This document shows, piece by piece, positions 34,361-44,862 of a stretch of 64,000 bases of DNA. A model generated the notes under the pieces. That model was not told the origin of the DNA. It made no database searches and saw nothing but the letters and a program-made list of their open reading frames with translations. Position 1 is the stretch's first letter; each line of letters opens with the position of its first letter. Both the position numbers and the translations under genes were made by a program. This DNA is from Paenimyroides baculatum (lineage in GTDB: Bacteria; Bacteroidota; Bacteroidia; Flavobacteriales; Flavobacteriaceae), in the NCBI RefSeq assembly GCF_008629655.1, contig NZ_VWSG01000003.1, forward strand, positions 162,366 through 226,365. The letters run 5' to 3'.

Positions 34361-35791
34361 TTACAATTCAATATCGTACAACTTTAATTTATTGTATAAA
34401 GTTTTTCTATCGATACCCAATATATGAGCTGCTTTTGTTTTGTTGTATTTTGCTTTTTCCAACGCCACACGGATCAACTGCTCTTCATTTGTAGACGAAT
34501 ATAGTTTTAAATCTTCTCGCAGTAAGGTTGCATTTTCATTACCGTTTGCCGACGCAAACACTGGATTATTGACTTCGATATTCTTTAACACATTGTCTTG
34601 AAACATTTCTGCAGGCAATACATTTTTCTCGATAAGGTTTGAACTGCTCAAAAGCACCGCACGTTTAATAATATTGCGCATTTCACGAAGGTTACCCGGC
34701 CATTCGTAACTTAAAAATACTTCGGTTACCTCATCAGACAATCCTTCTACGTTACGTTCTAATTCAGAATTTGATTGTGCTATAAAGAATTCTGCAAATT
34801 CCAACACATCTTTTCCGCGTTCGTTCAATCGAGGTGCCTGAATTGAAAACTCGTTTAATCTATGATATAAATCTTCACGGAAATCGCCTTCACGAACCGC
34901 TTTTTGTAAATCTTCATTGGTTGCAGCAATAATTCGGATATCTACATCGACTTCTTTACTGCTTCCCACCGGTTTTACCTTGCGTTCCTGCAAAGCTCTT
35001 AATAACTGAACTTGGACATCGTACGTTAAATTTCCAACTTCGTCCAAGAAAATAGTACCGCCGTTAGCTGCTTCAAAATGACCAATCTTATCGGTAACAG
35101 CACCAGTAAACGATCCTTTAACGTGACCAAAAAACTCACTTGCCGCCAAATCTTTAGGTATCGCACCGCAATCAACCGCCACGTAAGGCATGTTTTCGCG
35201 CTTGCTTAATTTGTGAATTGAATAAGCAATATTTTCTTTCCCCGTTCCACTGTCGCCAATGATAAGAACCGAGATGTTTGTTGGTGCCACCACATTAATA
35301 AAATCGTACAATTCTTTTGATTTTGCACTTCTTCCCTTAATAAAATGGCTTCCTGTATAGGCATTTTTTAACGGTCGTGTTTCTTTTTTATCACTTTCAG
35401 CAGAAGTATTTACAACAGTAGACGTTTTAACACCTTCGGTAAGCGCTTTGTGAATGGTGTGCAGAATTTCGTCTGAATTAATGGGTTTTGAAACATAGTC
35501 AAAAGCACCCATTTTCATTACGTTTACTGCGGTTTTAATATCGGTATAACCCGTCATCAGGATTACCTGAATAGCTGGATTTACTTCTTTAATATACTTT
35601 AGTATTTCGATACCGTCGCTGTCGGGCAAACGAACGTCGGTTAAAACAAGATCAAGCTGCTGATCGTTTAAAATTGTAGTAGCTTCTTTAAATGAAAATG
35701 CATTAAAAACTTCAAAACCTTTTTTGGTAAGAAACGTTTTCATCATTAAACAAAAAGAAACATCGTCTTCTATTATTAAAATTTTTTTCAT
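34361..35791 (-). CDS. Sigma-54-dependent response regulator (NtrC family)
   Basis: Start taken at ATG 35791 (MKKILIIEDDVSF); the longer TTG frame adds only four residues. N-terminal receiver domain (phospho-acceptor Asp in LVLTDVRLPDSDG near residue 54), central AAA+ domain (Walker A GDSGTGKE, Walker B IFLDEVGN) and C-terminal Fis-type helix-turn-helix (NKTKAAHILGIDRKTLYNKL). Such proteins switch on sigma-54 promoters when phosphorylated. The sigma-54 contact loop reads GSFTGA instead of the usual GAFTGA. No histidine kinase is next to it. It is transcribed alone, with tamL beginning 200 bp upstream on the same strand. Confidence 0.93.
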   Translation of the reverse strand: MKKILIIEDDVSFCLMMKTFLTKKGFEVFNAFSFKEATTILNDQQLDLVLTDVRLPDSDGIEILKYIKEVNPAIQVILMTGYTDIKTAVNVMKMGAFDYVSKPINSDEILHTIHKALTEGVKTSTVVNTSAESDKKETRPLKNAYTGSHFIKGRSAKSKELYDFINVVAPTNISVLIIGDSGTGKENIAYSIHKLSKRENMPYVAVDCGAIPKDLAASEFFGHVKGSFTGAVTDKIGHFEAANGGTIFLDEVGNLTYDVQVQLLRALQERKVKPVGSSKEVDVDIRIIAATNEDLQKAVREGDFREDLYHRLNEFSIQAPRLNERGKDVLEFAEFFIAQSNSELERNVEGLSDEVTEVFLSYEWPGNLREMRNIIKRAVLLSSSNLIEKNVLPAEMFQDNVLKNIEVNNPVFASANGNENATLLREDLKLYSSTNEEQLIRVALEKAKYNKTKAAHILGIDRKTLYNKLKLYDIEL

Positions 35792-35992
35792 TCTAAAGCT
35801 CAATAATTCGTATTAGGTCTTAAATAAGGATTTTGGAAAGTTACAAAATAATTATTTAACAACTATATTTTTAACTTAATTTGAATGAAGTGCCAGTATA
35901 TAACATATTTACACGATTAATAATTTTAACATTTGAATTACCAATGTATGAAACCAGCATAAAAGTTTTAGAAACTAACGAAAAATCCTACA

Positions 35993-38326
35993 TTAAAAAG
36001 GATACCCTATGGCAATGTTGAGCATTAAATTATCACGACGCCACTGTCTGTCTTTAAAATTGATTTCGTTGAAAGCCCAGCGATCTCCATCAGGATAATA
36101 CGGGATACGGAATGGAATAGATAAATCAAGACGAAGTATCAGGATACTGAAATCAAGACGTAATCCCAAACCACCACCAACTGCAATTTCCTTAAGAAAG
36201 TCGCCACTTATTTTACCTCCGGGGCGACTTTTTTCTTCATTGAACAACCAAACGTTTCCGGCATCAACAAAAGCTGCTACGTTTAAAAAGCTCACCAATT
36301 TTTTACGATACTCTATATTTGCTTCTAACTTGATATCTCCTGCCTGATCATGGAAAAAAGAAGAACCGGATGTACGCGGATCATAACTTCCGGGTCCCAA
36401 AGTACGTGCGCGGAATGCACGTATACTGTTACTACCACCCACAAAAAATTGTTTTACAAACGGCATGTAAACCGAATTTCCGTACGGATATGCCACACCT
36501 CCAATAAAACGAGTTGCGATTTGCGATGTTTCATCCAGCTTTAAATAATATCTGAAGTCGTGCTCTGTTTTTACATATTGACTGTAAGGAACTCCTAAAA
36601 TAGTTTTAGCATCAGTAATATTATTAATTGAATCTGTTTTAGCATTTGCGCCCGATATCAATCCCGTTAAATTAGCAGAAAGATCCAGCAACCCCTTGTA
36701 ATAAAAGGTATGCTTTTTAGGAAGCATGGTATTTGTATAAGTGTAGTTATAAACCGGACCAAAAATCAACTGTTTTTCTGTAACACGCTTTAAAGCAGGA
36801 TTTTTTATTTTTTCTTCTTCAAATTTAGCTGTTTCGTTTTCCGGCGTTACATACGTAACCTCTATTAGCTTTAAGTCGTGTTCACGCAGGGCATTTTCTT
36901 TCCATAAATAACCAAACGACGCATTAAAATTGTGCAACGTGTACAATTGTGTTCGGTTTTGAAATTCGTACCCCAACTCTACCCTTGTTCGCGGTACAAA
37001 AGCACTTGAAGATTCAAATTTAAAAGGTGCAATGATTCGCGGCCAGGTTAAGCTGAACTTACTACCTACACGGTAAATATTGTTGGAATCTTTATTGCCG
37101 CCCAATTGAAAATCGATCGCCGTATACAAAGTAGCCGCAAAAATTTCGGCTCCCCTTAAAAAGTTCCGGTGACGCCAGTTAAAGTTTACCTCACCACCTA
37201 CATAACTTGCCGAGTTAGATTTTCCCAAAGTTTCCAAACGCAGCGATTTGAATTCATGAGGAGTAAGATAATAATAAGCATCAAACTTGTTTGCCAAGGA
37301 ATCGGACAATACAAACTGATTTTTCACAAACTTAAATGTTCCTAGATTTATAAGTCTGCTTAATGTAAGGTTGTGGTTGGATCTGTTGTACAAATCGCCC
37401 GATTTAAAATACAATGCACGATCATAAATCTGCGGACGGAATTTTTCCTTCGGATCAATAATATAACTGTTTTCTTTCCACAAAATGGTATCAACATCTG
37501 CACGAACCAGTCCCCTTCTGTTTCTTGTATTGCGCAGGTTGTAATCAGAAAAAATATAAATCTTATCAATAGTAAACTGTTTGCGCGCTAGTTCAGGTGT
37601 ATTGTTTTTGATTTTTACATTCAGGTCTACCTTGTGTTTAACCTCGGTACTGTCGACCTGAATGATCAGATTATCGGGATCAAAATAATAAAAACCGTTT
37701 TCTTTTAACGAAGCATCAATACGCTCGCGTTCAGTTTTTATCACATCTAAATTAAAAGGCTCGTTAACCTTTAACAATGTTTTTGCAACCGTTTTATTGA
37801 TTTCTTTTGATAGAACGGTACTGTCTGTTGGGAACGTAACCTTATTGATAAGATACTGCGTTCGCGGCGATACATTGTATTTTATTTTTACCCTTTTGTT
37901 TTTAGGCAGTGTATCGTAACTGGCTGTAATGTTGAAATATCCCCTATTTTCACCGGTATTTTCGATCAGATCCAAATTAAAAGGAATATCCACATCGCTT
38001 AAATGCACCGGCTTTTCACCTACCTTGTACTTTAACCAATATTTGAATCCGCTTTCTTTTTTAGGTTCGCTTACTCTGTTATACACATACAATTTAGGAC
38101 GCAGCCCTAAAAGCGTTGAATTTGGCTTGGGCGTAAGCGATCCTTCCAACTCTTTTTTAAGTTCGTTCTTTTGCGATTTAGATAACGAATCGCTGATGAT
38201 ATTTATTGATGCACCCGTGTACAAATAATCGCCTTTGGGAACAAATTTTGTATTGCTGCAACCTACCAAAAACAGTGCTGTTGCAGCAAAAAATGCTTTA
38301 TTTAGTTGTTGTGGTAGTCTGCTCAT
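35993..38326 (-). CDS. tamL: TamL, BamA/TamA-family outer-membrane lipoprotein
   Basis: Start chosen at ATG 38326 (MSRLPQQLNKAFFAATALFLVGC), giving a lipobox LVGC with the lipidated Cys at residue 23; the longer frame from 38407 is unlikely. The 777-residue protein has POTRA-like repeats in the first half and an Omp85/surface-antigen-type beta-barrel at the C-terminus, with the conserved barrel block FFVGGSNSIRAFRARTLGPGSY and final aromatic IAIGYPF. Bacteroidota encode TamA as this lipoprotein form next to tamB; the pair is proposed to act in outer-membrane assembly or lipid transport. It overlaps the tamB stop by 29 bp. Confidence 0.9.
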   Translation of the reverse strand: MSRLPQQLNKAFFAATALFLVGCSNTKFVPKGDYLYTGASINIISDSLSKSQKNELKKELEGSLTPKPNSTLLGLRPKLYVYNRVSEPKKESGFKYWLKYKVGEKPVHLSDVDIPFNLDLIENTGENRGYFNITASYDTLPKNKRVKIKYNVSPRTQYLINKVTFPTDSTVLSKEINKTVAKTLLKVNEPFNLDVIKTERERIDASLKENGFYYFDPDNLIIQVDSTEVKHKVDLNVKIKNNTPELARKQFTIDKIYIFSDYNLRNTRNRRGLVRADVDTILWKENSYIIDPKEKFRPQIYDRALYFKSGDLYNRSNHNLTLSRLINLGTFKFVKNQFVLSDSLANKFDAYYYLTPHEFKSLRLETLGKSNSASYVGGEVNFNWRHRNFLRGAEIFAATLYTAIDFQLGGNKDSNNIYRVGSKFSLTWPRIIAPFKFESSSAFVPRTRVELGYEFQNRTQLYTLHNFNASFGYLWKENALREHDLKLIEVTYVTPENETAKFEEEKIKNPALKRVTEKQLIFGPVYNYTYTNTMLPKKHTFYYKGLLDLSANLTGLISGANAKTDSINNITDAKTILGVPYSQYVKTEHDFRYYLKLDETSQIATRFIGGVAYPYGNSVYMPFVKQFFVGGSNSIRAFRARTLGPGSYDPRTSGSSFFHDQAGDIKLEANIEYRKKLVSFLNVAAFVDAGNVWLFNEEKSRPGGKISGDFLKEIAVGGGLGLRLDFSILILRLDLSIPFRIPYYPDGDRWAFNEINFKDRQWRRDNLMLNIAIGYPF

Positions 38327-41300
38327 TCTGTATAGTTCTTTGTGTTTTTCTAAATTCTCTGTTACGTTTGCGGCGGCGCAGTAAATCTTTAAATTCGGTA
38401 TAATCAAGCGTAATTACAAAACCAACGCCTGTTTCTATAATCTGTCCTTGTAAAGCAACCTGATACTCGTTTTTACGGTAAGCTTTCAACATGTATCTGC
38501 CGTCTTTAGACAACAAGTATTCTACCTGAATATCACCGGCTATGTTGGTCATTTCCTCGTTCTGACGCTCGGTCCCTTCCAATCCGAAGTTACTGCCCAC
38601 ACTTACTTTTAAACGATCGTTCAATAGTGTTTTAGAAACCCCTACGTTTAAATCGGTTCTGTTTTCTCGGGTTCCTGTACTGTAATCGTCTGAAGATTCC
38701 AGATCGAAATTCAACTCGACACCTTCTACCAAATCAGCAGCAAGATTATTCAATTGTTCCGATAACATGCGGCTTACACTTTGACGTGCAACACTTTCGG
38801 CAGACATTCCGGTACTGCTTGCAAACGGATTTTCGCCAATGAAACGATTCAATAACAATAATGCAAAAACCTGCTTGTTCATTTCGGATTGTTCGGTTCG
38901 CAACTGATCTAATTTCGACTCTACCAAGGTTGTAACCTCTGTTGAAATACCCGGATTGTTTCCATCGATCTCAATATCAAACGTAAGAATCGGCTTCAGC
39001 AGTTCTCCCGACATCTTTAAAAAGGTGTTAAACGGAACGCGTTGTTTGAACAGATTTGCCTGATCGTCACCCTGAAGTTGCTGCTGCACCAAATCAAGCG
39101 GTGCAGCCTTGGTTTTATAAATTGCCGTAAGGTCTACATTTGCCTTGGTTGGTTCGCCTGTCCATGTAATAGAACTGCCTTTTTGAATTTCGAAACGACG
39201 TTTTAAAAGACTTACCGACATTTCATAAGCTCCTTCGTTCACCTCGTATCTACCCACAAGGGTTGTTTTACCTGATGGATCGATACCTCCGGTTAACTGT
39301 GCTTCACCCTGAAGTTTTATGAAATCTCCATTTGTTTTATCGATAATGATCGAAAGTTTGGCATCTTTCTTTAATTCGATATTCAAATTAACATCCAAAC
39401 CTTTCAATGTTTCATCTAATTCGTCTTGTGGATCTTTTAATGTATCGTCTAATGCCAACTGATCCTGATCTACGAATTCAATAATTCCTTCACGTTCTTG
39501 CAACGCCGGGCTGGATTGTGGCAATACAAAGGTAAAATCGGTTTTATCGGTTACGGTAATCGTACCATCAATCTTTGGCAGGTTCATATCGCCTTTCACA
39601 CCAATATTGGCATTGATTGCCATAACACCGTACAGAATCTGATTATCGGTTTTGGTTGAATTTACCACCTTAAAGTCGCGCGCCGAGATATTCAGTCCGA
39701 AAGCGAAATCGCGGTACGTTTTGGTTAGAACGTTTCCGTTAATTGTAAGTGCATTACCGTCTGTATCATTAATTTTAAAGGAATTGAATTCGATACCGCG
39801 CTGTGTAAACGCAATTTCATCGTTCATACTCTGAAAGGTGGTATTAAGCTGTGTAACGCCAAAACCGGCATCGTTAAACTTTAATTCTCCCAAAATACTC
39901 GGATTTGTCGTTGTACCCGAAACTTTTAAATTACCCGATATAAATCCTTTAGCATCGCGCAACTGGTTCATAGAAAAGCCCTGAATGCTGGTCATTTGCA
40001 GTGCCTGAATATCAACATTGGCATTAAAACTACCCGCAGCCGTATCGTAACTTCCTTTAAGTGCGAGATTGTTATCAAAACCGCTTAGCTTAACATCGGC
40101 ATTGTACAAACTTGCCGATTCGTTGGCAACCTGCGCATCAATAGTTCCGATAGCATTACCAAAAACCTTTAAATCTTTCACGTTTAAATCGGCGGTCAGT
40201 CGCAAATCGGTCATTAAATCGCGTATCTGTGCTTCGCCATTGATTGTTCCTTCGGCAGGAAGTGAATCTTTACGAACAATCTCGGTTAACGTTTCTATTT
40301 TAAAATCCTGAAATTTAATATTAAGTGGTGCGGTTGGTATATCGCCTTCTGAATTCACCAAAATTGAACTTCCGCTGTTGCTTAACTGTAGGTTTTGCGC
40401 TACAATTCCCGTAGGATGCACGGTTAATTTGTTATCTGCAGAAACCGTCCAAGGATAGTAATTCAATACCAAACCGTCTTGTTTTAAAGTAAGATCGATG
40501 AGATCGTTTGTAGAAGCTACATTTCCGGCAATTTTGTACTGCACTTCATCTTCTTCGTTTTTAACCAACAGGTTGTAATCGATCACATCGTTCTTCACAA
40601 AACCATCGAGTACAATATTTGCCAATCTGAACTGTTCGCTATCCAGCTGATTCAGTGTTAAAGCGTAATTAAGACTTTCTTCGTCGTTACCTGCCGAAAG
40701 TTTGATATCATTTAGTTTGTAGGCACCGTATTCCAATTGTGGCAAACTACCGTACATGGTAATTTTACGCGTATCGGCATTGTAAGCTCCATACAGATTG
40801 ATGGTTTGGAACAATGTAAGTTCCGGAACGAATTTACGGATCAGGTCATCGTTTTTGATCTTTCCACGGAAATCAAAAAACTGTGACGGAGTAATTGCAA
40901 CCGGTTGTGCCGACTGTTTTTGAAAATGATAATACTGATTCACAGTACTTAACAGCGAAGAACTTATTTCGGTTAATTTATATTTTCCGGTGATAGATGC
41001 ATCTACAATCTGTGAAGTCAGATCGATACTGTTGATGGTGTCGTTACTAACCGCCTTCATACTGATTTCGCTGATCGGATAAATTTCTTCGCCATCAGAC
41101 AAAACAAAATCCTGCAAAAGCAGTTCGCCGTTCAATGCATCAGGATTCAAGGAAGAAAAATCGGCATTCAGCCTTCCTGCCAATGCCATTGGCGTAGCAT
41201 AGAAACCCAATTTGTTTAAATCGACCTTGTAAACTGTCCCTTCTGTCTTCACGGTAGGAGCTTCGGCATTGTAAACTCCGCTTGCAACTAAATTCAGCTT

Positions 41301-43334
41301 TGCATTTTCATCATCGGAATTCAACGTGACATTATAGTTTCCGTTGTTCAAACCGCCTTTTAAGGCAATGCCACGGTAAGAATATCCTTTGAAATCGGCC
41401 TGCGTTACAAAAGCCTCGACTTCGGCATTGTTTTTTTCGAAATTAAAGCCCGTACCCTTAACTTTTGCATTGGCAGTTACCACGCCCAGCTCTTTATTTT
41501 TAAGCAATTTGCCCACATTGAAAGCAGCAAGTGATGCATTTAAATCGTATCGTTCGGCATTTTTAACTTTTTGATTGAATGTACCTGTAACTTTTGCGTT
41601 ACCGAAAGAAGTTTGTATACCCATATCGGCATAAATATCATTCAAACTGCCTTTTAATTTACCTGAAAGCGATAGATTTTGTGGAATTTCAATGGTGTTC
41701 GGAATACTATTTTTTGGAGCTAATGCCGTAATCAGCTGTTTGTTTGCCGTAAGATCGTTTATTTTAAGGTTCATCCACAAATTATCGGTATCCAACGCAT
41801 TTTTAATGGTTCCGACAGCATTTACGTTTAAATTACCCAATCCGCTCAACTTAAATTCCTGCACTAAAAGATCGTTGACAATACCTTTAACATTTATAGA
41901 AAGGTTAAGTACCGCATTGGGATACTTGTTGAACGGAACAGTATTTTTTAAGTTTGGCGCCAGCCACAGTATGTCTTTAAAACCAATTTTATTATCAGGC
42001 AGATTGGCTTCAATTGCTACATTTCCCAGATTGTTTGATAAATCATCGATAGAATTGTATTGCAGTTTTAAACTGCGCTGTAAAAAAGTCTGTGGCGTTT
42101 TCAGAGTTAGATTCTCCAAAAAGGTTTCGGTTTCGGTATATTTGAATTTTGTTGATAATTCTTCCAGCACAAAACCGCTGTTTTCGTTAAAGGCAACGTC
42201 TTTCAGTTCGCCCGAAACATTGGTTCCAACCAGTTGCACGTTTGTAAGCTTACCATTCAGTTTCTGAATATTAAGGTGGTTTGCATTAAAATTCTTGGTT
42301 TTATTTTCGCCTTTTCCGTTGTTGTACACTACGTTTACGTTATCTAAATCTGCCGATTGTAACAACATTTTTATAGGATCTGAAGCCGGAGCAACCGAAT
42401 CTTTAGCCGTTTCTGCATTTACTGCCTGCGAAGCTTTTGAATCAGGTGTTAACAATACATCGACAAAAGCATCTTTGAATTTTAATGATTTTATGTTGAA
42501 GTCGGAATTTGGAAGATCGAGCTTACCAATTTTAGAACTCAATTCTTTAAAAACAATTTTAGCCCGGGTTGCCGAATTTTCATCATCGTACAGCACGTCA
42601 AAATCCTGAAGGTTCAAACTGTTGATGCCAATTTTCAAAGGATTGCTCTGCGAAAGCGAATCGACTGTTTCTTCCACGTTTTCAGCAACTTCCTGCAACA
42701 TTCCCTGGTTAAAGGTCAGTTTTAATCCTTTGGCATCAATGTAATCAACCGCATAATTATTCGTTTCCAGATCAAAAGTCTTCACGATGGTTTTTAAATC
42801 GGTCAGCTTTAAGGCGATATCGTTTTTACTGTTTACATCTTTATATGAAACATTCAGATTTTGCAGGCTTATTTTATCAAGATCAATCAAAAAAGGTTTG
42901 CTTTCGGTATCTTCTTCCTTGGTAGCAAAAGCATCAATAATATAATTGAAGTTAAATGTACTATCGGCACGCTTAATCACGTTCGCATTCAGTCCGTCCA
43001 GCTCTACCGAAGTAAATTCCGCAGTATTATCCAATAACTTTGGAAGATTTAAAGCGATGTTCAAATGGTGTACATACAGCAAAGTATCTACATCCTGCCC
43101 TTGCAGAAAAAGATTTTCTATTTCGATTTTATTGGGAAAATGCACATAGATGCGGTCTAAAGCAACTTTAGTCTTGATCTTGTCTTCGAGATAGGTAACC
43201 AGCTTGTCTTTCACAAAATTTTGTACAGCAGGAAACTGCAACGAATATATTGCTGCCAGAATGATTACCAATAAAGAGGCTATAGTAATTAAAATATATT
43301 TAACTACTTTCCAAATCTTCTTTTTCAAACTCAA
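38298..43334 (-). CDS. tamB: TamB (translocation/assembly module, AsmA-like)
   Basis: A 1678-residue protein with a single N-terminal membrane anchor (about 11-32), then a long region of repeated beta segments (VNVVYNNGKG, NVDIQALQMTS, LNVKDLKVFGN-like strands) forming an extended beta-taco periplasmic structure, and the conserved C-terminal TamB domain (QVALQGQIIETGVGFVITLDY near the end). TamB spans the periplasm and is thought to carry lipids or help assemble outer-membrane proteins with its partner TamA/TamL. tamL follows directly and overlaps its stop. Confidence 0.92.
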   Translation of the reverse strand: MSLKKKIWKVVKYILITIASLLVIILAAIYSLQFPAVQNFVKDKLVTYLEDKIKTKVALDRIYVHFPNKIEIENLFLQGQDVDTLLYVHHLNIALNLPKLLDNTAEFTSVELDGLNANVIKRADSTFNFNYIIDAFATKEEDTESKPFLIDLDKISLQNLNVSYKDVNSKNDIALKLTDLKTIVKTFDLETNNYAVDYIDAKGLKLTFNQGMLQEVAENVEETVDSLSQSNPLKIGINSLNLQDFDVLYDDENSATRAKIVFKELSSKIGKLDLPNSDFNIKSLKFKDAFVDVLLTPDSKASQAVNAETAKDSVAPASDPIKMLLQSADLDNVNVVYNNGKGENKTKNFNANHLNIQKLNGKLTNVQLVGTNVSGELKDVAFNENSGFVLEELSTKFKYTETETFLENLTLKTPQTFLQRSLKLQYNSIDDLSNNLGNVAIEANLPDNKIGFKDILWLAPNLKNTVPFNKYPNAVLNLSINVKGIVNDLLVQEFKLSGLGNLNVNAVGTIKNALDTDNLWMNLKINDLTANKQLITALAPKNSIPNTIEIPQNLSLSGKLKGSLNDIYADMGIQTSFGNAKVTGTFNQKVKNAERYDLNASLAAFNVGKLLKNKELGVVTANAKVKGTGFNFEKNNAEVEAFVTQADFKGYSYRGIALKGGLNNGNYNVTLNSDDENAKLNLVASGVYNAEAPTVKTEGTVYKVDLNKLGFYATPMALAGRLNADFSSLNPDALNGELLLQDFVLSDGEEIYPISEISMKAVSNDTINSIDLTSQIVDASITGKYKLTEISSSLLSTVNQYYHFQKQSAQPVAITPSQFFDFRGKIKNDDLIRKFVPELTLFQTINLYGAYNADTRKITMYGSLPQLEYGAYKLNDIKLSAGNDEESLNYALTLNQLDSEQFRLANIVLDGFVKNDVIDYNLLVKNEEDEVQYKIAGNVASTNDLIDLTLKQDGLVLNYYPWTVSADNKLTVHPTGIVAQNLQLSNSGSSILVNSEGDIPTAPLNIKFQDFKIETLTEIVRKDSLPAEGTINGEAQIRDLMTDLRLTADLNVKDLKVFGNAIGTIDAQVANESASLYNADVKLSGFDNNLALKGSYDTAAGSFNANVDIQALQMTSIQGFSMNQLRDAKGFISGNLKVSGTTTNPSILGELKFNDAGFGVTQLNTTFQSMNDEIAFTQRGIEFNSFKINDTDGNALTINGNVLTKTYRDFAFGLNISARDFKVVNSTKTDNQILYGVMAINANIGVKGDMNLPKIDGTITVTDKTDFTFVLPQSSPALQEREGIIEFVDQDQLALDDTLKDPQDELDETLKGLDVNLNIELKKDAKLSIIIDKTNGDFIKLQGEAQLTGGIDPSGKTTLVGRYEVNEGAYEMSVSLLKRRFEIQKGSSITWTGEPTKANVDLTAIYKTKAAPLDLVQQQLQGDDQANLFKQRVPFNTFLKMSGELLKPILTFDIEIDGNNPGISTEVTTLVESKLDQLRTEQSEMNKQVFALLLLNRFIGENPFASSTGMSAESVARQSVSRMLSEQLNNLAADLVEGVELNFDLESSDDYSTGTRENRTDLNVGVSKTLLNDRLKVSVGSNFGLEGTERQNEEMTNIAGDIQVEYLLSKDGRYMLKAYRKNEYQVALQGQIIETGVGFVITLDYTEFKDLLRRRKRNREFRKTQRTIQNEQTTTTTK

Positions 43335-43480
43335 TTTTTTTTTCTTTTCCTAACAAAAATATTTATAATTAATTGTAAAAGAAAGTATTTTGTAAGTTTA
43401 TTATTCGTATTTACCTATAAAATAACGAATTATTTAATATTAAGCAGAAGATTATTTGTTAAATATTGTTATAGTAAAAC

Positions 43481-43510
43481 AAAAACCGTTTCTCTTTAGA
43501 AACGGTTTTT
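43481..43510 (-). terminator. Terminator of the PLP lyase gene
   Basis: AAAAACCGTTTCT (43481-43493) pairs with AGAAACGGTTTTT (43498-43510), 13 bp with loop CTTT. Read leftward it follows the stop codon at 43514 directly and ends in a run of U. Confidence 0.85.
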
Positions 43511-43513
43511 AAT

Positions 43514-44710
43514 TTATATTACATTAAGTTGTTTTAAACAGTCTTTCATTTGTTCGAAAGTTCGTTTAATATCGTTATCTAAACCTATAGAGAAACGGAT
43601 CAATCCGTCTGATAATCCCATTTCTTTTTGTTCGTCGGCTGGAATTTCAGATGATGTTGAAGTTCCTGGTGCGCTGAACAATGTTTTGTAAAAACCAAGA
43701 CTTACTGCCAAATAACCAATGTTACGTTCCTGCATTAATTCCATTACTGCGTTGGCTCTTTCTAATGATCCAACATCAATCGTTAACATTCCGCCAAAAC
43801 CAAATTCGTTGTTGTACATTGATTTAAAAACCTTGTGTGATGGATGATTTTTTAAACCCGGATAAACCGTTTTAATTCCGATTTCATTAAAACCTTCTGC
43901 AAGATACAGCGCGTTTTCACTGTGCTGTTTCATTCGCAAATGCAACGTACGCATATTTTTCAAAATGCTTGCAGATCTAAAACTATCCATTGTAGAACCC
44001 AGCAACATACAAGCACCATTGTTTACATTTTTAAGATCGTTAATGAACTCGCTGCTAGCACAAACAACTCCGCCCACCGTATCGCTGCTTCCGTTGATGT
44101 ATTTTGTTAAACTGTGAATCACAACATCGGCTCCCAGATTTGCCGGCGTAACACTTAAAGGCGAAAACGTATTATCTACCACCACCTTTATATCTTTCGT
44201 TTTTCCAATTTTAGAAATCGCGGGAATATCTGCCACTTCCAATAGCGGATTACTTACTGTTTCCAGATAAATAACTTTGGTATTTGGCTTTATAAGTGAC
44301 TGTATTTTGTTTAAATCGGTAATATCCACAAAATCGATCTGAACACCAAACTGCGGTAAAAAATTCTTTAAAAACGCGTACGTTCCCCCATAGATAGTTC
44401 GACTTGCAATGATATGATCGTTTTGTTTGCACAACTGCATCAATGTTGCTGTGATTGCCCCCATCCCCGATGCGGTTACATTTGCCGATTCGGTATTTTC
44501 CAATTGTGCCAAAGCGGCACTTAAATATAGGTTTGACGGTGAACTGTGACGGCTGTACAGGTAGCATCCATCGGTATTTCCTTCAAAGGTATCGAACATA
44601 CTTTTGGCAGAAAGAAAGGTATAGGTAGAAGAATCTGAAATAGACGGATTTACTCCACCAAATTCTCCAAAAAACTGTAAATCTTGAATTTTATCGGCTG
44701 GTTTAAACAT
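43514..44710 (-). CDS. PLP-dependent gamma-lyase (methionine gamma-lyase/cystathionine lyase family)
   Basis: A 398-residue Cys/Met-metabolism PLP enzyme with the Schiff-base Lys203 in IHSLTKYINGSSDTVGG, YSRHSSPSN (52-60), SGMGAITA (81-88) and LETVSNPLLEVADI. Gene context, an Lrp regulator divergently placed as in the mdeA-mdeR locus of Pseudomonas, suggests methionine or cysteine breakdown. The position that in classical methionine gamma-lyase is the substrate-selective Cys (YGCT) is Gly here (TIYGGTYAFL, about 107-112), so substrate is open: methionine, cystathionine or another sulfur amino acid. Confidence 0.82.
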   Translation of the reverse strand: MFKPADKIQDLQFFGEFGGVNPSISDSSTYTFLSAKSMFDTFEGNTDGCYLYSRHSSPSNLYLSAALAQLENTESANVTASGMGAITATLMQLCKQNDHIIASRTIYGGTYAFLKNFLPQFGVQIDFVDITDLNKIQSLIKPNTKVIYLETVSNPLLEVADIPAISKIGKTKDIKVVVDNTFSPLSVTPANLGADVVIHSLTKYINGSSDTVGGVVCASSEFINDLKNVNNGACMLLGSTMDSFRSASILKNMRTLHLRMKQHSENALYLAEGFNEIGIKTVYPGLKNHPSHKVFKSMYNNEFGFGGMLTIDVGSLERANAVMELMQERNIGYLAVSLGFYKTLFSAPGTSTSSEIPADEQKEMGLSDGLIRFSIGLDNDIKRTFEQMKDCLKQLNVI

Positions 44711-44808
44711 GTTTTTATAACATAATTGATTAATAATTAAAAATACATTATCACTTTCATATCGTCAAAAAAAATATAATATATTAGATAATAAATCTAT
44801 AAAATAAT

Positions 44809-44816
44809 TATATTTG
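44809..44816 (+). promoter_or_regulatory. Putative -7 element of the Lrp-type regulator
   Basis: TATATTTG matches TAnnTTTG, 47 bp before the regulator ATG, in an AT-rich divergent intergenic region. No -33 TTG is visible. Confidence 0.4.
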
Positions 44817-44862
44817 ATTATTATTTAACTAATATTTTTACATATCGACTAAAAAATGAAAC

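Noticed and set aside
42295..42609. Plus-strand ORFs across tamB
   Set aside because: tamB has a full conserved coding frame on the minus strand; these are antisense shadows.
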